Shown: positions 1-12,483 of the stretch, in pieces
Position numbering within the stretch: position 1 is the first letter of the stretch
Layout: each line of letters starts with the position of its first letter
Assembly (NCBI GenBank): GCA_000727475.1
Contig: KL647293.1
Span: 845,216-909,215 of the forward strand
Reading direction: 5' to 3'
From: Sarcocystis neurona
Taxonomy: Eukaryota > Apicomplexa > Conoidasida > Eucoccidiorida > Sarcocystidae
Length of the DNA stretch: 64,000 nt
Notes under the pieces: model-generated
Told to the model about the DNA's origin: nothing
Database searches by the model: none
What the model saw: only the letters and a program-made list of their open reading frames with translations
Program-made: the position numbers and the translations under genes

Positions 1-3000
1 AACTCATCCTGTGTTGCTGCAGCACGTCGAGATCGCAGCGCGGCTGCTGCTGCTGCGTCACCAGATTCTGCGCCTGTCCATAGACGACGGCACGGGTCAG
101 GAGTCGCTGCAGCAGCAGCAAAAGCAGCAACAGCGGCGGAAGCAGGAGAGAAGTCCGGAGAAAAAGCGTGGAGCGGAGGACCGAGACAAAGCAGCAGAGA
201 AGAAGGAGAGAGACGTGCAGGTCAGAAGCTACAGGTGCGACAGCGCCTTCGACAGTGGCAGCAGCACGACCCACTCCTGCGGCGTCGGGTTCAGGGACTG
301 CAGCAGTAGCAGCAGAAGCAGCTGCGTAGGAGGAAGCGATGGGCATTTCTTCGTCAGAAGAAGCAACGGCAAAACCAGCCGCGAGAGAGAGAACAGCAGC
401 AGCAGCACACACGCAAGTCCTCTCGGCAGCAGCAACAGCAGTGACGGCAGGAGGAGGGAGGAGGCGGCCACAGCGGCTCGGAGGAAGGCAGGAGCAGGAA
501 CAATAACGTTTGGCGACTCAGGTGATGCTTTCTCCTCTGGCGCGGCGTGCAGCAGCGGCAAAGGCAGCAGCTGCGTCAGCCTCGTTCGCAAGTGGCTGCA
601 GCGTCTGAAGCATCACGCCGGGCTCTGCTGTAACGCTTGTAGAAGAAGAAAAAAGAATGTTTACACATGGAGAGATAATGGAGCAGGAGCACGCGTCGAC
701 GTGGGACCCGCGCGTCTGCGTCCCACTGGCGAAGGCTGGGGAAACAGCCACAGCAACCGCAACAGCAACAGCAGCAGCACCAGTCTTCTGGACGAAGAAG
801 ACTGGATACGCGCCATGGCGTATGAACAGGCGTTTAAGTTCGACGTCCACAAAGGTACCTGCTGTCAGGTGGCTGCTGTGACTTCTGCTGTCTTCGTCCC
901 TTGACACATACGCATGTATATGTGCCCGTACGAGTAGAGACGCCTGTCTCCCTGTACATTCACGTACGTGTGCAGCTGTCTCTGCATACTCGCACATACA
1001 CGTGAGGACTTCTTTCTCAACCGACGTGTACGTATGCAAATACCTTTTCACTTCTACGCATGTTCCCCTTACTGCCGATGTCCAGCGTCCTTCACGAGAA
1101 AGACCTCTCTCTCGCTCTGTGTCTCGGTCTATCTGTCTCGAATCCTTTTCTTCGCGTATGTACTTCCGTGTACGTATGTAAAGTTCACCCTACTGACTAT
1201 CTATACATATATACACGTGTGTGTTACTGGTGAAACACACACATATATATACGTGTGGATACACGTAGAATTGCTTGATAGGAGCCCATCCTCTCCTACG
1301 AAGGCCTGTCAGAAAGGATCTATCTGCAGTCGCTGCTGCTGTCCTTGTGCACGCACCTATAGGTAGCGGACCCAGGCCCATAACTACGTGCTTGTCTATA
1401 TGTCAGCTTATATATATATATGCATGTAAAGATATGTACAGTTATAGGGTGGATGCAGAACATGCCATGCACGGGCTTTTGCCGAGATACCAGCTGCCTA
1501 CACGTGTATACATATATATATATACTATTTGTGCATGTCGTTTTCCTAGTGTTAGATACGTATGGGTAGAGAGACGACGCGCACACCTGCTGCAGTGCAG
1601 TCGCTCCGCCGTTGTGCCCCACGTTTTCCCTCTGCCTTCCTGCAGTCTTTCTTTGGTGTTGTTTTTTTCTGCCTTTCTGCTTCATCCAGGGCCTCTGTGG
1701 AGGCTGCGGCTCCTGCCTTCGCAACTTCTTGACGCTTCCTCTTCCGTAGGCGGCGCTGGAGTCTTCGACGACTGCATGCCGCCATCTGCAGCCACGCAAA
1801 ATACGGCAGGACCGACGCTGTCAACGACAGGCAGAGCAGGAACGGCAGCAGGAGGCAGCGGCGCAGCAGCAAACAGCGGAGCAACAGCAAGCAGCGGAGC
1901 AGCAGCCAGCAGTGGAACAGCAGCAAGCAGCGGCGCACCAGCAAACGGCGGCGCAGCAGCAAACGGCGGCGCAGCAGCTGCGACAGACGGGTCTTTGCCC
2001 TTTACCTCCGCATGTTCCTCGGAGGCAGCAGCCCCTCCGTTTCTCGCAGACAGCAGTGCCTCTGTGGACGCGGCTGGTGCGCGCTGTTTTGCTGCTGACA
2101 AGACGACGGTTGCTGCTCCTGTTTCTTCTGCTGCTGCTGCAGTGCCTTACCGCTACCGCACACAGCTGCTCGGGTTCTTTCACCATGCGACGATGGACGG
2201 GCTCAGCAGGCAGAATTTCTGGAACGAGCTATGCGGACTGCTGCTGTATTTTAATAACTTAGAAAGATGTGGGCTTTACGTTCGAGAAGCAGTAACGGCA
2301 GCGCTCAGCCTTCCTGTTGCTGCTGCTGCTTCTTCTTCCGCTGCGGCTGTCTCTCCTGTTGCTGTGGCTGCTTCTCTTGCCACTACGAGCCTTCCTGCTT
2401 CTCCCGCTGCTGCTTCTGCTGCGGCTGCGCAGACTTCCCACTGCGCCTCCAGCTGCAGCAGCAGCAGCCGCAGCAGCACCACCTGCAGCCGGCAGCGGAG
2501 CAGTAGCAGCTACTGCAAGGGACGGAGCAGCAGCGGCCGGCAGCTGGTGAAAAGCAGCAGCAGAAGATATTTTTCTCCTTTCTGTCACGCGGACGCTCTT
2601 CAAAGAGACGCAGAAGAGCAGCGAGGAGTAGGGCCTTTGGTGCATGCGCTTTCCGCCGCTGCACGCCTTGAGGTTGCTGTAGCTCAGTCCCACTTGCTTT
2701 TTTCGAGGAGCCAAAGGAAGGTTTTCTTTTTCTCAATTCCCCACCACCCGTTTCCTGCTCTTCTCCCCTGCAATCAAAGCTTCGCATCCTCTGCAGCCTC
2801 TGCTGCTGGTGGTGCCAGTCCTTTCTTTTTCCCTGCTTCTGCTGCTGCGGGCACCGTCGCACAGCACCCACTCTCGACGTCTGCGGCTGCTGCCGCCGTC
2901 TCAAGACCGTTGGGTCGCTACAGCGGACGAGGAGGAGGAGGAGCACCAGCAGCAGCGAGCCTGCTGTCTGCGTCCTGTCCCATGTTCCGCAACCACTGTC

Positions 3001-6000
3001 GTGCAGCTGGTGCTGCGACTGCTGCTGTGGCAGGAGTGGCCCTGCTGGCCGCTTCTGAGAAGCAGACTGCAGGGAAGGTAGCGGCAGCCATTGGCGTTTC
3101 CTCTGCTGCTGCTTGTTTGCTGGATGTTGCTGCTCTGCCGATCACGCAGGTGCCGGAGCAACTGACGAAGGTGACGCCTTTGCCTCTACTTTTGCAGCTA
3201 ACGCGCCTCGTCTTGTTTTTCCCAAGGCTGCTTGCCCTAGGGTATGCATGCGAGAGAGGGCTGCTTCGAATGATCCGAAGTCCTTTCTCTCTCTACTTTC
3301 CCGCTGCCCTACACAACTCCGACGCGTTAGATCGAAGAGCTGCTGCGCTTCATCACGCTGCCCCACCGCCTCTGCCTCTTCTTCTTCCCGCTGCTGCTGT
3401 TGCTGCAGGAGGAAAAGACAGAAGAGGGGTGGGAGGGGACGGGACAACAGACGGCGCAGCAGCAGCAGCTGAAGAAGGAGAACAAGAAGCAAGAGCGAGA
3501 CGCACGACGGGAGCAGCGGCGGAGGGAGCAGCAGCTCGCGAACGTGCAGCAGGTGCAACAGCAGCAGCCAGAGATGAAGGCGGAGGAGCAGAGGAAGAAG
3601 GAGAAGCAGCAGCAGGGGACGCAGGATGCAGACTAAGGACGGGCGAAGCTGCAGGGGTACCGGGTGGCAGACGGGCTGGTCCTCCCGCGGAAGGAAACGT
3701 ATGGAGGGATGGGACAGCAGCAGCAGCGCGGCAGTGGCGTCCCTGCATGCGCAGACCAGCGCCAGCCGCCCCAGCAGGCGCCAAAGAAATGGAGCACTTC
3801 ACTTCGCTTATTCAACTAGAAATTGATGAGGAGAAGACCGCTTTGCTGCTGCAAATTTGTCGAGAAAAAAAGACGAGTATGCACGGCCTTTTTGTGGCCG
3901 CAGCGTCCACTGCGCTGTCCCGCATGCTATGGAAACGGAAGGAAGTTCTTGAAGAAGTAGATTTTCTCCTCGCATGCAAACGCAGCGGCGGCAGGGAAGC
4001 TCTTGCTGCAGCAGCGGCCTATTCTTCTTCTCTCCTGCAGCGGGGCAGTGCAGGAACGCCGCAGCGTGAGGCCACTGCGTCGTCCGCTGCGCATTACCCA
4101 CAGGGCCACCTAGCGGGCTGCAGCAGCGGCAGCAGCAGGCAGACCCGCAGCAGCACCGGCGTCACATGCTGCCCTGACTTGGCAGAGAAACACGCGGACA
4201 ACGCAGCGACAGCAGCAGCACCGGACGAAGAAGGCCGCAGGTCCCGTAGCGACGAAAGTAAGACGAGAGAAAAAGCGCTGCTGCTGCTGCTGTCCGCGTT
4301 GGGAAGACAGACGCGCAACAACGTCGGAACATGGCTGATGTAGCAGTTGCTGAGGCTGCTGCTCCTCCGACACCTTCTCTGCTAACGGCGTGGCTGCTGC
4401 TTTTTTCCTTGGGCTGCTGCCCTTCTGCTGCTGCTCCTGGCCCTGTACGCCGTCCCTTACTGCACGTCTAGCTGCCGCTGCAGCATCTGCTGTCTCTGCG
4501 GTTGCTGCTGCTGCAGTGGATGGCTTTGCTGCTTCTCTTCTTGCACGCGTAGCTGCGCGGTCGCTGCTGTTGCTGCTGCGCTCTTGGGGCTTCCCACGCG
4601 TCGTCGCGTGCTGCTCCCGCTGCGCCCGCTGCTGCTGCAGCACCGGCTGCTGTCCTCTTTTCTACCTGAGCGCGCAAGCCTCTCTGCGTCTCCCACTTTT
4701 ACTCCTCTCAAGAGCAACCGAGGACAGAAGTCTCGCGCTTACACAGGCACTCCGTGCTCCTACGGGCATATGCAGCCACACACACAAGCCAGAGAAAATC
4801 TGTCCCTCCCTGCAGACAGGCGCAGCTCTCCCTCTTCGTCTTCCTGTCTCTCTGTGTATGTCTCTGCTTGATTATCTGCGTCCCCTCCCATGGCCTAGTC
4901 GCGCACAACACGCGCAAAATGGTGAATGCATATTACACGTCTAAATAGACACATATATATATATATATGTACGTCCCAGCAGATGTATACAGGTACGTAT
5001 AGCACATGTGATATATATATATATGTATATGTATGCGTGCGTGTTTCGTGTTTCAACACATGTACGCTACAAGAGTATATATATGTATATATACACATAT
5101 ATATTCCGTCACCCTCCACTGTTTGTACACTACACCTCGATATATATATTTATGTGTATACATGTGCAACACATGTGTATTATACCTATACATATGTATA
5201 TATACGTGTATGTACACGTGTCCCAGCATGTGTGTAGGGACACGCTGCATCAAAGAGAGAGAGATATATAGGGGTGTGATAGTGTGTATGGGGGGGGTGT
5301 GGATATTTCTGTGAACCAGGCTACGAGGTTCATCGCAGCGCCGAGCAGCAGCAGCAGCTGTCTGCCTTGGCTGCCTGCTGCTTGACCGAAGGAGTTGCAC
5401 ACAGAGACGTCGCAGCAGCAGCAGCAGCAGCTACAGCAATAGGAAGCGCCGCAAGACCCGCAGAGGGGAGATTTTCCGCAGCAGCAAGAGAGAGGAAGGT
5501 CGTCTTCGTTCCTGCACCTGCCTCGTCTTCCACTTCTTCATTCTTTCTTGGCGCGCCAACGTCTTTCCTCTCGTCTTCCTCCCTCGAGTCTTTCAGTCGG
5601 CCTTCTCCGCCAGCAGCAGGGACGCCGGCAGCATGTCTCTCGTCTTCGTACGTGTCAGATTTCTGCTTTTCATTGCAAGAAAGAGAAAGAAGCCGCAGAA
5701 GCGGACAACGGTTCCTGATGTTGCTGCTGCCGTTCGTCCACGGCTACAAGAAGGTGCGGAATGCGTGCGAGCGGCTGCAGCTGCTGCTGCATGCGCCCGC
5801 TCCCTGCTACGATGCTGCAACAGGACTGAAGAAGTCAACTGCGGACCGGCAAGGTCCCGTTTACTTGTATACTGCACAGGCCATCAGCGGAAGGCCGTGG
5901 GTAGTTGCGGAGGAAAAACGGGCAAGGAAACGGAAGCAGCTACATTTTCAAGGACAAGAAGAAGAAGGAAGGACGGCCACACCAGCCGCAGCGGCAGCGG

Positions 6001-9000
6001 CGGCAACGGCGATGATGCTGCTGCAGCGGGGGAAGAACTCTTCGGCGAGAGGACAAGAACAGCAGCCCGCTCTGGAGAGCAGAGAGGAGCAGCCGAAGCA
6101 GCTGCCGCAGAAAGGAGCCGCAGCAGTAGGGCAGACAAAGCGTATGCAAGTGTTTCGTAGAGACGTGTCGATGGCGCAGCGGGAGGAACAGCAGCAGCAG
6201 CAGCAGACGGGAAGGCAACACCGACAGCAGCAGCAGCATGCGGAAGACGTACCCGAGGTAAGAAATCAGCTGCAATTCTATGCCTTCCTGCAGGAGCAAC
6301 TGCGGGAGGCGCTCCACCGGCTCGTCGACGAGACAGGCCAGCGCCTTGCGCATGCAACAGCAGTGACGTCCGAGCACAGCAGCAACAGGCGGCAGCAGCA
6401 GCAACTGCTGCAACAGAAGAGGAGGGAAGACGCACACAGAAGGTGTATGCAACAGCTTCGTCGTCACCAGTACTACTCGTCACTAGCTGCACCCGAGACA
6501 TACAGCAACAGAGAACGGCCGAGAGCAGCAGCAGCAGCGGGGGCGGCGGGAGATAGCGAAGAGACAGCAATGGCAGCCGCAGCAGCAGGAGTAGCAACCG
6601 ACGAGGCAGCAGCAGTGGCAGCAGTAGCGGCAACAGAAACCGGAAGAAACGCTTTAGAAGGGCCACGACCGGCCGCAGCAGCAGTCGCAGAGCCGCTGCA
6701 TTTAGCAACAGCAGCCGCAACGCCTCCGTCACATTCTCCTGGGGTTGCTGCCGCAGCAACAGCAGCAGCTGCAGGGGGAATCATTCGGGCTCTTCGCCGC
6801 AGCTCCTGCAGCAGCCCGGGAGAACAGAGACAATTCCATGCCCTAGAAAGTATCATAGAGACTTTCCCCTGCGAGGAAGTGCCAGACCTCAGAACCTTCT
6901 CGGGAGGCGAAACAGGCGACCTGGAGACTGCTAGCTGCTGTACGACCACCAGCAACAGCAGCAGCAGCAGCACGGCGGTCGGAGGGACGCACGCGTTCCG
7001 CAGCGCTGCTGCCGCTGCAGCAGAGACGACCGCAGCAGCAACGTACGCAGCAGGTACGCACAGAAACAGCAGCAGTGCGAGAGAGTCCACTGGCGAATAT
7101 GTGGGGACCGGCAGAGCAGCACTACTAACTAGTAGACAGGATTATATGCTGTTGCCTTTCTGCTGTTGTCAGAAAGTGTCGAAGATGCTGGCGCCGCTCT
7201 CCTTGCTGCCTTGGTTACTCCTGCTGTGCGTGTGCCTGCGGCCGCCCTTGCGTCCACAGAGCGTCAAGACGCTTCTCCCGCTGCTGCTGCTGCTTCTGGT
7301 GCTCCGCAGTACGGGGGTGCTGCTGCGTCTTCTGTTCCTTAGGATAGTCGTGGTGCTGCTGTTGTTCCTGCCACGGTTGCTGCTTGCCACGTTGCGGATT
7401 TCCTGGTGTTGCCGCTGCTGTAGCAGACGCTGTGGTTGGTATTGTCGCTTTCGTTGCTACTGCTCGTGCTTGTAGGGTTGCTGTTGCGCCTTGTCCCTCC
7501 GTGCGTGTTTTGTTGCTGCTGCTTTTGTTCCTAGTGAAAGAGATTTCTGCTGCTGTTGCTGCTGCTGTTGCGACGGAGACTGCTACTGGTCCCGGCTTAC
7601 TACCGCCGCTGCAGAGGTTGCTGCTGGTGCTGCTGCTGCTATTTGTAGCAGAAGTTTGCTGAGATACATACGTAGCTGCTTTGCAGCGAATGTGGCTGCT
7701 GTCGTTGCAGCCAAGAAGCCCCACGGATGCTTTCGAGAGGCGGGGCAGGAAGCAGCAGCAGAAAATTTAGAAAGTCTGGCATCTGCGAAGCGGATGGAGA
7801 GCAGTACCTCTCTCTGCTCGACAGCCACTTCTTGGTCCTTCATTGTGGAAAGACAATCCTCGGAATTATCGGCTTCTGCTGCGCAGCGGCTGCTTCAGCA
7901 AGCCAGATGCAGGAGCAGAACAGGAAGCAGCAGCAGTATCAGCAGCAGCAGCAGTGTCAGCAGCAGCAGTGTCAGCAGCAGCAGTGTCAGCAGCAGCAGT
8001 GTCAGCAGCAGCAGTGTCAGCAGCAGCAGTGTCAGCAGCAGCAGTAGCAGTAGCAATGACGGGAGGAAGCTTTTGTGGGGAAAAACACGCGCAGCGGATG
8101 CGACGCAGCAGCAGTGGCAACCGCGTGAGACCCAGGTGCACCACCAACACGCCAAAGAGCAACAGCAGCGACACTGGCAGCAGAAGCAGCAGGATGGAAA
8201 AGAGGACAACTCGGGATCATATCTGTGGCGTCGTGTGTGCGCTTCGGTTATGTTAATGGGCCGTCTTGTATGCAGCCGCAGCTGCAGAAGCACTCGCAGC
8301 TCATGCAGCATTCAGCAGCAGCGGCAGAAGCAGGAGCAGCAGAACAAGGAGCAGCAGAAGCAGGAGGAGCGGAAGCACCAGCGACTGCAGCAGAACTTGC
8401 TAGAAAGCAGCTGTGGCTCCATTAGTTCTTCACAAGCTCCTTCGTCGTGTGCTGCTGATAGGATAGCAGCCACGAACGTGAGCGCAGCACATCCGTTTGA
8501 CGCAGAAAATAGGTGTGGGTCGCTGCAGGTCCTTCAGCAGCAGCAGGAGCCGCCCACGGGACTCGGTTCCTACGCTCTGCTGATGCCCATGCGTCTACGC
8601 ATCTCGACAAAATGCGACATGTGCGGCGACGCTTTCTGGAAGCTCGCACGTCACTGCACCTGCGAGGTGCACGCCATTTTGCGGTCGCAGACACCTCGGT
8701 TTTTTAGGTCATATAAGCTGCTTCCTTGGCACTCGATAGCCGAGTACCTAAGCTCCACAATTGATAGAAAGAGTCTTGTGCTGAAGCTCGCAGGTTTGCC
8801 TCCGTCGTTCAGGCCCTCCGCGTTTCTTGTTAGTAATGTCGGAAGATGGGACACGCGCCTACTGCAACAGTTTGAACGAACCTTACACATCACAGTAATT
8901 CACGCCGTCGACGCGCAGCTGCATCTTGCAATGTACACAAGTCGACAGATCGCCATGAAAAGAACATTTCACCTGGAGTCTGCTGGCCCTTTCTCGACGC

Positions 9001-10076
9001 AGACCAGAAGAGATACGCACACCTCACTGATGGCGAAAAACTACTGGAGATCTGCTCCACACCAGCAGACACCACCAGCTGACGTGGCACTGCGCTGTGT
9101 GACTTCACAAAGGCAGAAGCAGCACCAGCAACTCGACGCCCACCAACAACGAGACGCGTGGGCCTCGCCTACCCGCAGCAGGGGGATTCGAAACAATGGA
9201 GTTATCACGACTCCTGCTGCTCATTCGAGAAGAATAGGCGGCACGTCTCACGAAGCAAAACTTCTGAGCCGAGACAAAACAGATGTACCGAGCGCTGCAG
9301 AGGTAGCACTACAAACAGCAGAGGCAGGAGCAGCAGAGGACGTGAGTGTAGTCACGGGACAACGACGTAACGGAGGTGCAGAAGATGAAAGTGGTAACGA
9401 AAAGATGGACAAAAAGATGTCCTTCAGCTCTGCTCACATCGGTGATACGAACAATTTGACAGTAGTAAATGGGCCTGCTGCTGCTACCGCGTACAACTCC
9501 ACCGGTACGGCTTGCACAAGCGACAGCACGCCCAGCGTTGCTGGCACGCCGCCATATGGGCAACAACAAGAGACGGAAAACGCCTTGAATGGTGCTCCAA
9601 CAGAGGAGACGCATACGCAGCAGCAGCAGCACCAAACGTGCACAGGGCAGCAAGAAGAGCAGAGGGTGCTGCAGCAGGAGGAGGTGCAGCTGCAGTTGCA
9701 GCCACAAGAAGACGTCGCGCCCCCGATGTTTCTGCCGCTTCCTAGTGGTAGAGAAGGATTAACATTCCCACAATTCGAACCTTTTGGCTTGAAACTGGAG
9801 AGCAGCTGGTCGGTCGTGTCGCAGCACAACATCGGACTGAATTACTTTGCACATAACATCGTCACCGTGGGGGGACGTGTGAACTGGTCACTGCAGTACC
9901 ACACAAGCCTCGTGGGAAGAGAACTTGCCGCTTGCTACGCCCGACGAATTCTCGCTGTTATCGACGATGTATGTGCTGCGTACGCTGCCACTGCTGAGTA
10001 TCCTGCTGCTGGTACTGCTGAGAGGGCGGCGGCTGAGCCGCGTGCCAACGCGGGAGCAGCGGCCGCACGATGGTAA
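1..10076 (+). CDS. HHxxxDG-type CoA-dependent acyltransferase with giant low-complexity insertions (5'-truncated)
   Basis: The left edge cuts this gene. Four blocks, in order, match the condensation/alcohol-acetyltransferase/WS-DGAT superfamily. Block 1 is an N-terminal helix reading RLLLLRHQILRLSI, from about base 35. Block 2 is the catalytic HHATMDG at 2181-2201, followed by LSRQNFWNELCGLLL. Block 3, at about 3790-3990, reads EIDEEKTALLLQICREKKTS and then HGLFVAAASTALSRML. Block 4 is a C-terminal half at about 8580-9970 with MRLRIS, VSNVGRW and FGLKLESSW, then a final amphipathic helix. The first histidine-rich motif is the general base in this superfamily. Between blocks lie Ala, Gln, Ser and Leu runs from CAG-type repeats. 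TA/TG-rich stretches near 900-1560 and 4930-5320 look like introns; exact borders are unknown. The frame stops at 10074-10076, but ATG|GTAAGG at that point could splice through a 38-base intron into an open frame ending at 10399. Substrate cannot be told. Assignment to the superfamily is an inference from motifs. Confidence 0.6.
7926..8050 (+). repeat. 15-bp tandem repeat (TGT plus four CAG), coding
   Basis: Six near-perfect copies of TGT(CAG)4 lie inside the acyltransferase-like gene. In that gene's frame they read as repeated Val-Ser-Ser-Ser-Ser; the next frame reads Cys-(Gln)4. The array is flanked by plain CAG runs. It is likely length-polymorphic between isolates. Confidence 0.85.
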
Positions 10077-11987
10077 GGTGTTGCATAGGAGGTCGGTTGA
10101 GACTGATAAGCAACACCGGCGCATTCTTGCCCAAGGAAGACACGCTGCAGAGAGCGCTGACTAGCGAGCTAATGTACTGCAAAGCAGTGCATGCAGAAGG
10201 AATGGCTATCGCAGTAGAGGAGCCTGCTGCGAACGCAGTCTCAGTGCAGCAAGGGAGGAGTGAAAGACTACCCTACACCCAATCAGGGAGAAGCGAAAGC
10301 AACATGGGAGAGCTTGCGACGGACCTATTTTCTTCCAGGGGTCGCCGCACAGCAACAGACTACAGTGCAGCTGCTGCTGCCGTTTCAAAGTGGAGATGAG
10401 CAGACACCGGGAGCAGCAAAAAACTTGCAGTGCGCTGCAGGCGGAATTTGAGAAGAACGCCTGCAAGAATGTGCCTGCTGCTGCAACTCGGTACAACGTC
10501 TGGCTTGGGCGTGAACAGCAGGTATCTACTGTTGGCGGTGCTCTTTTTTTTTTACCATCGAAGTGCAGGACAAAAGCGATACGCAGCACGTAGGCGGAAG
10601 ATGAGGAAGAAGTCATGCAAATGGAAAGGTTGCCGGCAGTCACCTAAACTGCACCAGACAGTGCCTCTGCTACAGGCAGCAGAACTAGAAAGAGGAAACA
10701 ACGGGCAGCGACAGCCGATGGAGACTCCGTTGTTTGTGCTGATGCTCTGTGTGTAGTGAGAAGAAAAAGATACGAACAGTGGTAGCTACTACTGCTTCGG
10801 CGCTCCCATTCGTACGCAGAGAGACACCTACGCAATACCTAGAGCGCAGGCGACAGCACACGGAGGTTGAGCAATCGAAGAGCTTCGATCAAAGGATCAG
10901 TGATTTAACATGGTCGATAGGTAAGAATACTAAAGTTTACAGACATGTGTTTAGAAAGTGTATTTATCCGTAATACTAACAAGTAGATACACACGTATGT
11001 GTTCTCACTACAAAGACATGACACACTGTCTAAATATATAAAGGGCAACAGCAGAATAAGGCGGTCACGAGGGTTTCAACACAAACGACAGCTGAGATTG
11101 AAGAGGCTGAGGGGTGCAGTGGAGACGATCTCAGGTCGAGAGGAGAGGCTTTGTGCGGATACGAGCTAAACAGAAGAAAAATTCTTTTTACGCGAAAGCG
11201 TTAAAGCAGGTGGCGGCACCGCACGGAGGCTGTCTGCGGAGAGCCACCTGCAGGTAACTACCAGTATCAGTGCTTACGAAGTTAACGTATGGGAATTCAA
11301 GGGAAACTGAGAGCAGATGTTGACTAGCACCAGGTTCAGGGGAGAAAAGCTAAAATTCAACTTGATCCCACAGTGTGGAAGGAGACGCAAAAAAAGAGGG
11401 GGGAGGAGAGGGAACGCGAGATATTGAAGCATGAGGAAGGAGGGGAAGAAACACACCGAACGGAAGCAGAGGAAAGGAGACGGAGCAGGAAAGAGGGAGA
11501 ATTGCAGAGCTAAAAGATCGAGGAGCAAGTGGTGGCGGGAGTGCGAACCAGGGAATAAGAAGCATAGCCTGAGGGGACAGAGGGAACACAACACACACAC
11601 CAAAGACAGGAAGATAGATACGAGGAGAGAAAAGGCAAGAAGAAAGTTGATTTTGGCCTTCAGGAAAAGTCGCTCAACGGAAGGCAGCCAGCTTGGATAC
11701 GAGTCCAAATCTGTAGAAGGGGACAGCACATTATGAACTCTATACAGTCGAATCAGAGACGGATATCAATGAGGTAATAGGACTCTTTACGATAATGTTT
11801 TTTACATGTGCCCAAATGGACAACACAGAAAGGTAGAAAGCAGAAAACAGGGGTCAAGCATTCACACGAACAGAGAATATGTCAAGTAATGGAATCCTAT
11901 TCCGCTTGGTGTTCAAAGTATCCGCAAAGATTATTAATTGAAAAATGGTGTAACAACATATTGAAGAAGTACACGCTCACTGCAAGG

Positions 11988-12018
<31 letters not shown>

Positions 12019-12148
12019 GATAGATGCACATTCACGTGCGTACATCTACAACAGAACGTCCAGCCCAAGCAAAGATGGTGGATGTGGATCGAAGTAACTC
12101 TACGAGAAAAGTGCACAAATCTGTAGCACGTAGCCGTAATCATTATTT
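10077..12148. other. mostly unassigned; possible 3' exon to 10399, then purine-rich DNA
   Basis: From about 10109 to 10399 on the plus strand there is an open, hydrophilic frame (from FLPKEDTLQRALTSELMYCK to a TGA). It could be the last exon of the acyltransferase-like gene. Beyond that I see no convincing exon. Bases 11380-11660 are a long purine-rich stretch on the plus strand (GA/GGA runs). A (TA)n run lies at 11990-12014. Confidence 0.4.
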
Positions 12149-12483
12149 TCAAGAATATGCAGAGAACGTGTCCATCGTTTCAATGAAGAGGCCCAGCTCC
12201 AGCGGAGAGGCGCGGTTCCAGCGCGAGAGCACCCACAGGTGTGTCTTTTGATGAGTTGCAGAGAGGAGAGCCCGTAAGTCGAACCAAACCGTCGCTGGAG
12301 GCTGGGCAGCAGCAAAAGCATCACGAATCTTTATAGATCTCGTGAATTGAGTGCGTAGAGCAGAGCCCACCGGGAGAGCGTTACCCTTGACGGCGTACAC
12401 AAAGATAGCGATCCAATCTCGAGAACATTGCGGTCCACGTGTACTAGCGGCGTAGGCACGGACAGAGGTTCTGTAGCAACCAA
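12149..12483 (-). CDS. last exon of an unrecognised minus-strand gene
   Basis: On the minus strand an acceptor (ACCGTCAG) at 12484 opens an exon of 335 bases ending in TGA at 12149-12151. It encodes about 110 residues, including RDWIAIFVYAVKGNALPVG, ATVWFDLRALLSATHQKTHL and SRWNRASPLELGLFIETMD. Third codon positions are rich in C and G, and the residue mix is that of a folded protein, unlike the opposite strand. No family was recognised. An upstream exon may lie near 13850-13930 on the same strand, where FLPLHWGATIDVEEKLVYQL follows a GTCTGCAG acceptor and ends at CAAC|GTGAGA. The gene would then span roughly 12.15-13.95 kb. Confidence is good that this is coding and low for the wider model. 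Confidence 0.5.

Noticed and set aside
5884..7090. Minus-strand frames within the acyltransferase-like gene
   Set aside because: Leu/Ala-rich translations of CTG runs, opposite a gene with ordered family motifs on the plus strand.
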